Shown piece by piece: positions 36,058-48,800 of a stretch of 64,000 nt of DNA (position 1 is its first letter; each line of letters starts with the position of its first letter). The notes under the pieces were generated by a model. That model was not told the DNA's origin and ran no database searches. It worked only from the letters and a program-made list of their open reading frames with translations. The stretch covers positions 3,928,001 to 3,992,000 of the forward strand of contig LR746271.1 in assembly GCA_902729315.2 (NCBI GenBank), written 5' to 3'. This stretch comes from Spirodela intermedia (Eukaryota > Streptophyta > Magnoliopsida > Alismatales > Araceae). A program made the translations under genes and the position numbers.

Positions 36058-36838
36058 TGAACAATGTAAATTGATAGGAAAACTTCACAATGATATTCTC
36101 AAGGTTCATTCCTTCAATTTCTTACTTCAAGTTCATTACTTTGCACCATTCTAGATCATGCTAGTGGATGCTTTAATTACCCGAGTTATCACTCCAAAGT
36201 TTACTTTACGTGGAACATATGGAAATTTTAAAAAAATTTAGAAGTAGGGTGCAACGAATGGTATATTATCTGGCCTACTTGAAAACTTAGAATTAGTCTC
36301 TTCACGCATAAGTAAAATTTATCAGATTTGTAAGATGCATGAATGATGATATTGCTTCAATTTTTTGCCTGAATAGATGTTCCTATTTGTAAAGTGTATT
36401 CTGACGCAACTAGTCTCTTCATAAATAAATTCACACATCGAATGAAAGTAGCTGGTAAATTCCCCAGAAGATGTGTGAACATAAATCCTATTTCATAATG
36501 TAGAGTGAACTACATGCGCCTCTTTGTTTCTTCATTGAGCAAAATCAACTATGAAGTGTATTTTTATATTAATAATCATCCAATGTCTAATACTGCAGAA
36601 AATGCTACACATCGACTTTGTAATTTTAGAAAACTTGGCTGCGAGGAACTTGAAAAGATATTTTTCCTAGACGTTAGTATAATAACGACGAAGCAATGTG
36701 AAGAGATTTTATATAACCTTGATATAATAAACTTTGTCAGGCTGAAACGACTTTAGGAATATCTACGCAGTTATTTAACTGAATTAGGTAACATTTTTAG
36801 CAAACTTATTGCATTTTCTATTATGATGGAATATGGCT
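36058..36838 (+). pseudogene. Duplicated fragment of the CASP gene (end of exon 12 plus part of intron 12)
   Basis: This stretch matches 55757-56620 of the intact CASP gene along nearly its whole length in the same orientation, with many substitutions and indels. The exon part reads NEQCKLIGKLHNDILK, against HEQQKLITKLEDDILK at the end of CASP exon 12. It is followed by a donor at the same place (CTCAAG then GTTC) and intron-derived sequence (shared GTGGATGCTTTAATTACC; shared AGCAAACTTATTGCATTTTC near the end). Homology stops at about 36838, a few bases before the myosin-like exon. Including coding sequence and its donor shows a DNA-level copy of the gene, not just a repeat landing in both places. 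It cannot encode anything useful on its own. Confidence 0.75.
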
Positions 36839-36857
36839 AAAACTATTATTTATGTGC

Positions 36858-39800
36858 AAGAGAGTGTTGATGCTCTAATAAACTGAATGGTTTCAAAATG
36901 TTGGGTTCAGCCAGGGGAAACCCAGTGGCTGCATTTACCATCTATAAGTGTCTTCTTCACTGGAAGTCATTTGAGGCTGAAAAAACTAGTGTTTTTGATC
37001 GTCTTCTTCAAACCATTTGTTCTGTCATTGAGGTCATTGTCTAGTTGTCATTTTGAGCACCCACATATTTATTTTCTCAAGTCCATAATTTCCAGAAAAT
37101 AAAGTAGTTATCACAAGTGCCTACGTCTTGAGAAATGATTTGAACGTGCTCTGGTCTTCGTGTCTACTGTGAGGGCATGATCTAACTTTTCACAAGGTAT
37201 AATTTTGTTATTTCATCTAAAATAAACACGTTCCCAAGGAAAGGAACCCATGTCTTGGATTGGTTTTGATGTGACATCTTGTGAGGCAAACAGTGCGGTT
37301 AACTGAACCATAGGACACTAGGGTCAATGGTTTCATTATATTAATCGTCCAATCTAAGGGAAAGGCCTGATTTTGAGAGAAAAAAGAAAAGCCCATTTGA
37401 AGTGTATACCATTATCTAGAAAGGTGTAAATAGAATGAAACATGTCAGTTTAGGATGGCTGGGTTGGTTTCTAGGTTATTGTTCTTTTTAGTCTCCCTTC
37501 TTCTGCCACTCCGGGCAGTTCATATTCTTCATAGCTGGTCGTATCTAGGTAGTTGGCTAAGAGAAATTCTCAACCCACAAGTTCATCAATTTCATTCTGA
37601 TCTTGTCACCAGAATTGGCTTTTCTATAATTGAATCTCAAGTATCGTGATGTTCAGTTTAGGGAGGTGTTCAGGTACCGTGATGTCTATGCGCACTATGT
37701 CAACCGTCTAGCATTTTTTGTCTTTTCTTTTCCAGATTCCGATAAATTAGTGTTCAGGGTAGGTGTTGATGATCTGAGGATACTGGTTTTACATCTTTTA
37801 ATTCCCTCACAGAAGCTCATTTCTTGCCAATTATTCTTTTCTGCAGTGTCGTGAAAGTGTTTATGATATATGTATTCCTGGTAGCTGAAAGAAGATTCCC
37901 ATTAAATAGACACTTTAATGGAAATCTAGACATTTTTTATCTCTCGTCTTAAGTGAGTTGTAGAAATCCGGATAGCTTTGTAGTTGATTTGAGGGCTTTA
38001 GCTTTTCAACTGACCAATGTTCCTCATAAGTGTTGCTCACATCCTTTGAGATCTGATTCTCATATGTTTTGGAGGAACTTTGGAGATTCTGATGATTTTT
38101 TGCTCCAAGTTTAGGAGCCTAGAATATTCTGGAAAAATTATCCTGTCCCTTTGACTTTATTTAATGCTAGTACTTTATCTCGTTGACATTTCCTCTTTAA
38201 ATGGGAAGAAATCTGACGAGTCTGAGAATTATTCTGACGAGCATAAAAATGATGTTGTGCAGTTCTAAACTAGCACCAGGTTTTAAAAAATTAGTTCTTT
38301 GTGGATGGAATGAAGAGAACAACAACTATTTAGCAAACTGGCTTTCAAACACTTGCACCTTGTTGTTCTTATTGCAACGAAACCTTAAAGCCACTGGTAC
38401 TGGCGGTGTTGTTCCACGCAAGAAGCCAGGTAAGGGCCTCTCTTCATCTTCATTGATTTTTCAGGAGAAACCAACATTCAGCATTGTCACGAGAAACGCC
38501 TTCTGCTTTTTCTGGAAAGTATTATACTCTCACGACTTCCCATAGAATCAAAGTAACTTTGCATCTGAAAGTTGTAATTTGTTGCAGCTGATTATTGTCA
38601 GTAATTATTTAAGTTACTCCTGGAAGTTCCAGTTTAATTATTTTCTCTTATTTTCATAATCTTTTCATAAGTTAAACCCTCCAATGTACATCATATGGAT
38701 AAATGAGATCATTTAGTATTAAGCATCTAACATGATAACTAAAGTTGGTTGCATTTTATTCTTCTACATACTAATATCTTTCACCCACATATTTTTTTCA
38801 CATGAGCAAATCAAAGCATATGTCGGGTCCGGTTACAGGTTCAAAGCCTTCCCACGGAAGTAGTTGATTACTTGGCCGTCAATATCATCATGTCAATGGC
38901 TTTTTGACTTAGTGAAGAAAATGGAATCATCAAGTAAATGGTGTAATGAAGGCATTTCTCCTGTTTGTATGTTGAAACGTGCACGGAATGAGAATGTATT
39001 GATCGTTTCCTATATATGATATTTCAATGATGTTCAGGTCTATTGTCATTTGATTTCTTCTGATACATATTCTGAAAGTTCCCTCAGCTTGTGTAAGTAG
39101 AAAATTATGTTACTTGAATGTCAAAAATTATCATTTTGTCTGCTAATTTTAGTATCTCAGTTTTTTTTTCCAGACTTATCTTCTTGATTGTTGGTTGTGA
39201 TTTTGTTCAGTGAAAATGTCATTTAAATTCTTACAAGAGCTCTTCATGCGAGATTTTTTTCTTTCCTTTTTTTCTTGCGTGCTTCAAAGCTAGCGTTTTT
39301 TTTTTTAATGCACATGTAATCTTCCAGAAGTATCGTATTCCTTCGATGAAATTGTGGATGATCTTTTCCCAGTAATTGGAAAATCTATTCTTTTATGACC
39401 ATTATTATCATTCTCTCTCTCTCTCTATCTCTCTCTCTCTCTCTCTTTATCTCTCTAGCTCTATCAATCCCTCCTCGTCTTGTGATGTGCTCACTAATTG
39501 TTGGCACCTGCAGGTTCTAAGCGTCGCGCAACTTCATAGAATTTGGATTCAACTTTATAACACCCAAAGTTTATCTTCAAATGTAAGTGAAGATTACCAG
39601 TAGGATCCTCTTCTGAAAATAGTTGCCCCCCCAGACGTGTTGTCTTTGGTTAGGAATGATTTATTTCTTCAGCATGCAAACTCATTCCAAGTTTGCTTCC
39701 TTTCTTCAGCAGTAGCTCTTTCTATAAAGAGAAGAGCCTCACCAGTCCCTTTTCATTCTGCTTTCTCTCCCTTACTGAGCAGGTTCTTTCCAGCATAAGG

Positions 39801-40045
39801 ATACTAATGACAGAGGACTCCAGTGATCTTGTGAGTAATGCTTTCATATTAGACGATAATTCCTGGTAAAAAAATAAAAATAAAAAACTAAATGAGTAAT
39901 ATATTTTTTTTAATGCAGCATTCCATTTTTGGTGGATGATATATCCGAGTCAATACAAGATGAGGAGTTTGTAGAGGTTAAACCAGTAGAGGAGCTTCTC
40001 AGGAACCCCAGACTTCCATTTTTTTACAAGAGTGAGGAGCTCTGA
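36858..40045 (+). pseudogene. Class XI myosin pseudogene, C-terminal (dilute/DIL) exons only
   Basis: Five exon remnants with splice sites are recognisable. 36858-37032 reads QESVDALIN, a TGA stop, [21 protein letters not shown] and [16 protein letters not shown], needing two single-base frame corrections. About 38305-38429 reads LANWLSNTCTLLFLLQRNLK. 39514-39582 reads VLSVAQLHRIWIQLYNT. 39783-39865 reads RILMTEDSSDLVSNAF. 39919-40045 reads IPFLVDDISESIQ to a TGA. These match the C-terminal globular (dilute) cargo-binding tail of plant myosin XI in the right order, with introns retained. Motor, IQ and coiled-coil parts are absent, and the middle DIL exons between 38429 and 39514 were not found. 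Last three exons are in phase with each other. Truncation, frameshifts and the stop make it non-functional as a myosin. Confidence 0.85.
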
Positions 40046-40755
40046 ACCTCAAGGGTACGGTTCTTGTCTTCCACCCAATTCTCATTTATCCACCTCAAGA
40101 GCTGTAAATGCACCCAATTCTTCCTCTGTGTAAAATTTTACAGTTTCTTCTTTGTTTGAAGACATTGAAATTATTTCAGGCACATCAATTATAAGAACAC
40201 AATCAATACATAATTCCTTGGGCATGTCTTGTTATTATTATTATTTTATTCATATGATTATTAGTTTACATGCCCAGCTCTTCTCCTGCCCTGATGCCCT
40301 CAGAGAACCAACCAACCGGTCATTAAAGTCACTGTTTTCTACATGAATCTCTCCTCCACCCGCCCCCCCATCCCCTTCTTCCCTTCTTTTAGATGGAGAA
40401 AGGAGAATTACTCTCCATGTAGCGTGTGTAGGATTACAGATGAGCACAAAAATGGGAGCACTGGGGTCCCCAAACTTACCTAAATTAAACCAAATAGGGG
40501 AAAATGTGCACTTTAAGTGAAGGCTGCTCCCCAATTCATATTCTTTAAGTGGGCCGTCTTCCAAGACTGCCCACCATTTTCATCACCCGAAATAATTTTA
40601 CATGGGGGAAAATAAAAATTAAAAAGAACTGAGAAAATTGTAAGAGTGCAGTATTTGCTGATTGAACAAGTTGATCATTCAGATCTTAACTCATACAGAT
40701 ATAGAAAAAGCATCTGTAGCAGCTTTCCAGTTTCCTACTATTTAACGCAGAGGAA

Positions 40756-40787
<32 letters not shown>

Positions 40788-42820
40788 CCTCTCTCTCCCT
40801 TAGATCACATGTGATATAAGAAATATATATATTTTTTTGGGTCATCTGTTATCTTACTAAAAGATGATAAACCACATCATGTGGTGCTCATGGGGCAGCC
40901 CAAGTCTCGCCAGGAATGATTGATGAAAAAATATGCACTTGATGCAGCTTGAGTTGTAAAAAGGATAGATTTATCCCTTGAATCCACAAGGCCCAAAATC
41001 TAGAGCTTGAGAACTTGAATATCATGCTCTGATTCCACAATATCTGAAATCTGTAATCGTTGACTCCACAAAATTAAAATATAATTTCTTTAATCCACAA
41101 GTAGAGAGACTTCAAGATAGAAAATTCATATTATTCAAAATGCTTCTCGGGGTTACTAAAAATAAATAAATAAATAAATAAATATATGAAACAAACTCAT
41201 AATAGCCTAATAAGCATGTCAATTACTAAAATTAACCTTTTGACTGACACTTTACTAGGATCTAATAAATTCAGATTGCCTAACAAACGTGTTAGTTACT
41301 AAAACTAAAATTGACTATGCCGTGCACTTTATCCATGCCTACAAAATTCAAGAAACATAACAAACATGCCAGCTACTAAAGATGGACTATGATTCATTAT
41401 TTTCGCATTTTATTTTGGCCTAATCTTCTCATCTTCATAATCTATTTTCAAAGTGGCTGGCTGTCCCTCTACCTTTTAAACTTTTCTATTGTTGTGTATG
41501 TTCTTCTAGAAAAATATTCATATCATTGAATCTATTGTTGTGTTTCTGCATGAAAAAATAGTCATATAAATATCCATCACACTAAAAGTAAGAGATATAT
41601 CTTTCAATAGCCTCCTCATAATTGTTGTAATTACTTGAAATATATTTCTTAATACTTATGATTGCTTTGATATGATCAGTCATACTATCAGCTCTTGTAA
41701 ATTTTCCTCTATGATTGGGTAAATACACAAGATTTTAAGAGAGTTTTAGAGGAAAATATTAAATTTCACTAGTTATAGAGAAACTCTAGTTAGTGTAGAG
41801 ATTAATGATTTAATTATAGAGAAACTCTACTTGAACAAGAGTATAATTTCATGGCCTCAATTTATCACTTTACTTATAGTAAATTAAACTACCTAATTTC
41901 TTATTTGTTATGTGAATTTGACCATCTTCTAGTAGATGAGAGTGGTTCTACGGAAATTTTAAAATAAAACCACACTTCATCTAAACAATAAATTAAAAGT
42001 ATTATTGAAACTTTGATCAAGAAAATGAATTACCCTCGTAAATAATAAGTTTGCTGCCTATAATACATCATTTTTCTTGTCATAATAATAAATTGTGCTA
42101 TTTTTAGAGAAATAATCAACAACTAGAAAGGCACAATCTATCCATTGTTGTGTTACCAGTGTCCTAAAATGAAATTCATTAGCAAACTAGGGTTTGAACC
42201 TATATGAGGCATATGCTACCTTCTTTCTATCTCTCAAAGTCAACTAGATTATTCATTGTTGTCCTTTATTTATTTCTCTTTGAATTCCTCAAGAGTCTTC
42301 CCTTGAGACCTCCTCAACCAGTCAACTCATCTCGATGCAGGCAAGAACCATGGGAAAAAAGCTAATATAATGGGCCAGAGAGCCCTAATTTAAATGGAAA
42401 ATGACCCTTTTCACATCGGGTCTGCCCTAGTTGGGCCTGACCCTGAGTATGGTTAGCAATAAAAATAAACGGGCCAAGACCAGATTTTGCAAAGCCCAAT
42501 ATGGGCCCCGTAATAAATAATAAATATTTAAAAAAATCGGGAAAATGGTCTCTCCACGAGGGTATGAACGAATACATCTATTTTAATGGGCCGGCCCAAT
42601 AACCGAGGCTACTGTGAACGTCCTCTTGAATCATGAAGAGAGCTCGAACCGCTTCGCGACTGCTACTCCCCGTCGGAGCCCAGCGTCCTCTCCGGCGTGG
42701 TGGAAGACGAAAATCCCTCCAGCAAACCGAGCATACGCCATCACAAATTTCACAGTCCGACCGCCGAGGTAGTTAGTCAGTTTCGTTGTCTGACGTGTCC
42801 CAGTCGCCTCGACTGGGGCG
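40046..42820. other. Intergenic region and CASP promoter
   Basis: Mostly AT-rich with no gene recognised. Includes a repeat copy at 40756-40890 and an AAAT run near 41160-41183. From 42360 it becomes richer in GGCCCA/TGGGCC motifs, e.g. GGGCCGGCCCAAT at about 42589-42601. Such site II-like elements are common in promoters of constitutively expressed plant genes and lie some 220 bp upstream of the CASP start codon. A GC-rich leader (42640-42820) precedes the ATG. Confidence 0.5.
40756..40890. repeat. Dispersed copy of the 33.8-34.3 kb repeat family
   Basis: A CT tract (40758-40782) is followed by TAGATCACATGTGATATAAGAAAT, split by indels relative to the array, then GGGTCATCTGTTATCTTAC and AACCACATCATGTGGTGCTCA at 40869-40890. 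Order and spacing match the array units. Confidence 0.65.
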
Positions 42821-45800
42821 ATGGAGGCGGCGCAGGCGGGATCGGAGATGGAGAAGGGGAGCTCGCGTTCCTCGATCGCCGCCGTCTGCAGCTTCTGGAA
42901 AGGCAAGCGTATAATGGAAAATCTAGCTCTGGGATCTTCGTTGCTTCCTTGGCTCGAATTGGTATTTTTGCGGTTTTCTTCTGAAGCGGATCTGGGGGAG
43001 AATTTTTTTATTTTTTTGTGTGACTGGGGACGAACATTTGGAACTGATGAAGATATTCATTGAACCAGATGAGCGTTTTAAAGACGGAAGTTCTGTTAGG
43101 GAGTGTACCATTTAACTCTCAGAAAATTGCAACTACTCTAGATTGTGACTTGTGGAATTAGTTTTTTTGAGAATCTAATTCAAATTTTGTCAAATTTTCC
43201 TAAGTACTATGCCTCGTATCAGTGGATCGATACTTGCACGCACGTGGTAGCTGGGTTAGTAGTCATATGGGCTTCCCCTTTGAGTGAGTGGGATTTGATG
43301 ATCATATAAGAGTTTCTTCAGTCGTTGACAATAACTACTCTAATATTTGATTTTCATGTAATTATTTTTATTTTTATTTTTTAAATTGATACAATCATCG
43401 TTTAGATATGAGAGGATCTCAAGGATCACATGATTGGCTAAATAAATTAAAATAAATTAAATGAAAGACGTTGGAAGTGCTAGTGTGTCATTTCCATAAA
43501 GAGACAATTCTTTGGGTTTTTTTAAGCCAATTATTGAATGTCCAAAAGCATTAATCTTCTCTTAAAAACTTATATATCAAGAGAAATTTCGTCATTGACC
43601 ACGAGGTATCAGATCTGAAGGGTGCTTTTGAGGAATTTTCAATATAGGCGGATGCATGATAGCGGGGATAAAAAGAAAGGGATTGAAAGTAGTAAATTGG
43701 CTAATCAATCTTCAATCTTCTTGTATCGTACTGGAGTCTGAGAAACATTTATCACATCTCAGTGTTTATTTTTCTCGTTTTTTTCTTTTTTTTGGGTAAA
43801 ACCAAGATGCAGAATCGCTTTTCTACTCGTCATTCTCATTTTTTGCATATTGAATACCTGAATGTTGATTTTTGCTTGGTATCTTTTGTCAAAAAAAAAT
43901 CATTTTCCACCAGGTGGACAGTGCAAGATAAACATGGATGTGTTGCTTAAACATCTTTCTGGAACTGCGTAGAGTGATCAAATTTTATAAGTAGGATTGT
44001 CGAGAATGTTTTTTCGTGTGGAAGATGTTCTCAAGTTCTATTCTCAGTTAGGATACAAATAATGGTTTCCTTTCCATAGCCAGTGATCCTCTGATTTCAA
44101 AGACTTATGGAATTTTGGCTGAAGAGTTTCTTGCGATGTAATTATTATCTCTGGGCCTATTTTTGTTCAAGATCTGTTCCGCAGAAACAATAGTTAAAAT
44201 TATCCTCGAAACACTCCGATTATTTTGCTTCTTTGTGGTTCAGGTTCAATCCTTATCAATAAAATATGATGTCTGCTGTAATCTATTAGAGCATGAAAGA
44301 GAATTAGAAACAATGTCTTCTATCAACTGAGCTCAATTCTTGAGTTGACTAACCCGGCAGTCTACTTGATTGCAATTGAGTATTGGCTGATTGTGTATTT
44401 GAGACATTCTTAGCAAGTAAGAATAATTTATTGCAATGCTGCCTGGGGAAGTATCATCTAAAAGTCCTAGATTGAAATAAAGATAATAGCTTAACCATGG
44501 ACCTTCTTTGTAGAGGCATGACCCAAAAAGCATCAATATTCTCATAAAAAAAGGGTTCAGGAAAAACAGTAAACTGTGAATAGGATCTTTGACGCTATGA
44601 AGTAATTTTTTATATGTTGAATGTAACACATCACGTTGTTATTTTTTTAACCAGAGGGAGATATTAAATCAAGAAGTGTTGTATTGTGTTTGATTAACCG
44701 ATTAGAAAAGGGAGTTATCCATCTAATAGTTTCAGCGTTTGGGTGTTAGGGAAGATAAGCCTTTCTTTTAATTATTCAATGCCTTTAAAATTAACAATAT
44801 AACCAAAAAGTTACCATGGTCGAAAAACAACTAATAGTGGTAAAATAGTTCTATGGTAACTTGAAAAACTGCACCTAAGGGTCATTTTCTGGTAGAGGAA
44901 CAGTTTAAAGTTTCCTAGTGTCTGGTTCAGGGTGTTTTCTGAAGAATACATGAAATGTAGGTTACATCTCTAGAAGATGACGATGGGTAAACCTGACAAT
45001 CTCTGTTGGTTACTGATGGTTTTGAGAGCAGCAGCTCGGCCCTTATTCCTGCAAGAAAAACTTCAGGCATTGTGATAATGTTTTATCCTTTGTCCGCTCA
45101 ATTTATCCTATACTTTTCATGGTTCATTGGTCCTTTGGATCATTTGTGTACACCAAAATTGTGGAGGTTTTCTTGATGACTCAGGAACTATAGTATGATA
45201 ATATAGAACTTTTGGCGAGTTTCTGGAGCTGCTTATTTTCTGGGCATGAAAAAAATGCATTTTGAAATGATTAGATTGGAAATTTCCTATTCATTTGTTT
45301 TGCTTATCTGCTTACGATGTTCATGAGAGGGAGATGCTGGTGGTACTTTCTTGATTGTATTTTTATCTTGTAGGACCAGGGCCTTAATCTATGTTGGACT
45401 TTTTAGAGGGTTTTGACCTTGATCGACTCTTGATAAGGAAACATAGTATATATAATAGAAACAGTCCTCTGTAAAAAAAGTGATCAGAGAACCAAAGGTT
45501 ATGATTCTTTGCAAAATTAGAGGAAATTGTTTTTTGAAAGTGACTTGTGGCGTTCATTTTGAAATTGCTTTTCCACTTGTGAACAAAATTTGACACCATG
45601 CCTGGTGCTGTGGGAAAATGATCTGCGCACCCATTAGACATTACAGCAGGTTACTTTTTTCTTACCTGACGCTATATAACGGTTTACTAGTGAAGGTTCG
45701 GACATTCAGCGGCTGTTCTTGCTCTAGTATTCGTGAATTCTTAATGTTGAGCTGAAAGCTTCGTATTTGATGTGTTCTATTCGTACATCTCAATATTTAG

Positions 45801-48800
45801 AAAATAAGAAGTATCATTAGTCATAAATGCCATTCCAGTAAACTCACCTTAACATTTTTTCATGATGCGTACAGATTTTGATTTGGAAAGGGAAAGGAGC
45901 GGTTTGGATGAACATGGGCTTAAAATAGCTGAAAATCAGGAGAATAGTCAGAAAAACAGACGGAAGCTGGCAGAAACCACTCGGGGTATATTTAATTCTC
46001 TATTGTTGAAGACTTTTCAGTGACATGCATGTTTTATAGGATAAAATGGCCTAGGTTCATTAACATTGTTCTAAGTAGTGTGTAGATAACTGTTACTCGA
46101 ATTGGAGATTTATCCACCACTTTGTTTGTCATTTGGATGCAGATTTTAAAAAAGCGTCCACTGATGAGAAGTTAAATTCATTCAACACCTTGATCAAAGC
46201 TTTTCAAGAAGAAGTTGACAATCTTACAAAGAGGGCAAAGTTTGGAGAAAATGCTTTTCTTAATATCTACCAGAAGCTTTATGAAGCCCCTGATCCCTAT
46301 CCAGCACTTTCATCTGCTTCTGTGAGGACAATTTCTGCATCTTATTTACATCCTGTTTGAATGTAAAGCTCAAAAATTCGATTTATAGTTTTGAGAGCCA
46401 TGGATCAAGATACATGTCTCAAGGGTATTTGACCAGATTAATTTTTGTTTGTTTTTCGGCTATATTTTCTCATGAAAGTCTTCAGGGAGGGAGGAAGGGG
46501 TCCTGTAATAAGGTGGATTCATTTCTCTCAGCATCTTTTTTCGAAGTATCATTCCCAAATCAGGTGGATTTACTGAATCCTGTAAATAACCACTCGAGGA
46601 TCTCAGAAACAAAGCATTGCTTTCATCTGAATTGCTACTTTCATTTGATGCTGTTGCTCCATTCGTATCATCAATCTTGTTGTGTGGTCCTTTGAGTTCT
46701 CCATTTTCAAATCAGTAACAAATCAGCTGTCCTTGTCAGAATTGACTATCCCTGTTTTTACCTGCATATTCAGATTGATATCTCTGAATTTATACTTATC
46801 CATGGATGGCGACTTGGTTGTGACGGTAGTTGATTTCATGCATATAGGATCAAGAGCTGAAAATCTCCGAATTAGAATCTGAGAACAGAAAAATGAAGCA
46901 CGAGCTTGAAGAGTTCAGAACTGAGGCTACTCATTTGAAAAATCAGCAAGCCACAATAAGACGTCTTGAGGAGCGTAATCGCCAGTTAGAACAACAGGTT
47001 AGTACCTATGAATGAAAAAAAATGTGAATAATAGTGTGCATTTCTTGTTTTCTACATTATTTATGGGCATTGCAAGTTCAGAGGTGTGGTAATTATCTTT
47101 CAAAAATAATTGTGGATCGTGTGCAATGTTGCACATATAGCTAGAATGACTTAAAGCTTGGTGCGGTGCCATTGTTTGAAATCATCAGATTTATCTCTGT
47201 TCGTCAATGTCCATAATTTGTACTAAATTTAAGGGATAACTCTCATCGTGTATACATGTTGTTTCTTGTTATATTTTCATTTGTTACTTCCTTGGAGTCT
47301 CATATTTGGTCCGTTGAGTTGTGAATAGCTTTATTTCAGATATACTAACCTGCTAAGTAGGATACTATTAACTACCAATGTTTGTTTAACACTTACTGAA
47401 TTGCAATTGGGTTCCAGATGGAGGAGAAAGTGAGAGAAATTGTTGAGATGAAACAGCGTAGTCTTGCTGAGGAAAATCAGAAAACACTTGAGGTTTTAAA
47501 AGAAAGGTATTTCATTTCTTGTGTTGTGGGATACTGGCAGACTGTATTTCTTGGAGTGCAGGTTACAGGTTTTATGTATCTGGAGATCTAGTTTAAACAG
47601 ATGTACATTTGTGCGCTTTTTTTTTCTTTGGTGGTTTTTTGATTTAATGTGCGGGGATTTCTTTCTTTATTTGTTTTATGACCACGGTCTATTAGATACT
47701 GATGATATTTATTATGATTTGTGCTTATAATGGATGTAGAGAACTTTTGTTGCAAGATCAACTTAGACAAGCCAAAGATAGTGTTGTCACCATGCAGAAA
47801 TTGCAAGAGTTTGCCCAGAGCCAGATGTTTGAACTGCGTGCTCAGTCAGGTATTTGAGTCCCCTGTATGAACGTACTTTTATGTTCGTTCAGACATGAAT
47901 TAATGTAAAAAAAAAGGCACTCAAAAATTGTCATTTTAGGGACTTATACCATTTGTGATTGGCTGAGTCCATGAAACTTGATTATCTCACATTTGAGCCT
48001 TGGCGCACATTAGGATCAACTGAAATGAATAGTCAAAGACTTTAACGGGAACCATAGTATTAGAATGATTTTGGAAACAACTAGATATGAGTTGGATTCA
48101 AATCAATCCGAGCCTTATGCATCACAGCCAAGTTGGTACAATTTGGTTAGATTGTTCAATTTTTCTGACCTCAATTAATAATGACTTTGCCAGCAATGAT
48201 TTTATTGTATTAAGAGTATATTTGATACGTTTTAGAGGAGGAGAGGGCTGCGAAGCAATCTGAAGTCAATCTTCTTATGGATGAAGTTGAAAGGGCTCAA
48301 ACAAGATTGGTCTCTCTTGAACGTGAGAAGGTATTATCGATCCTTTTATCAATGACATTCTCAGAAGCTTGCCTTTTAGTATGTATGCTTTGTGTTGCCT
48401 TCACGACCGTTTTAACTTTAGGGATGCATCTGAACGCGCATTTCATCAAATTATGCCCAATCTTTGAGAATTTAGAGTGGATTGGTAATAAATTCTTGAA
48501 TGTTATGATATGCCGACTAGGAAAGAAAAATGTGTTTATAATTATCTGCCAATCTTAATATTGCATTGTGGATAGCTGGGCTCAGATGACCTGTTAGGGT
48601 GGCTGAAGGGCTAATTTTTTGTCTAACATTGCATTGACTGAAATAAATCCTTTTCTGGTTGCCGATATTGTGCTGATTTCTCATAAAGAGTAACCGTTGT
48701 ATCTTTTTGTTGTTCAGACCATGGCTTTCAGGAAAGTGTGTTTGTGACATAAAGATTCATCATAATGCGGAATGTATTTGCTTATTAAGCTACATCCGTT

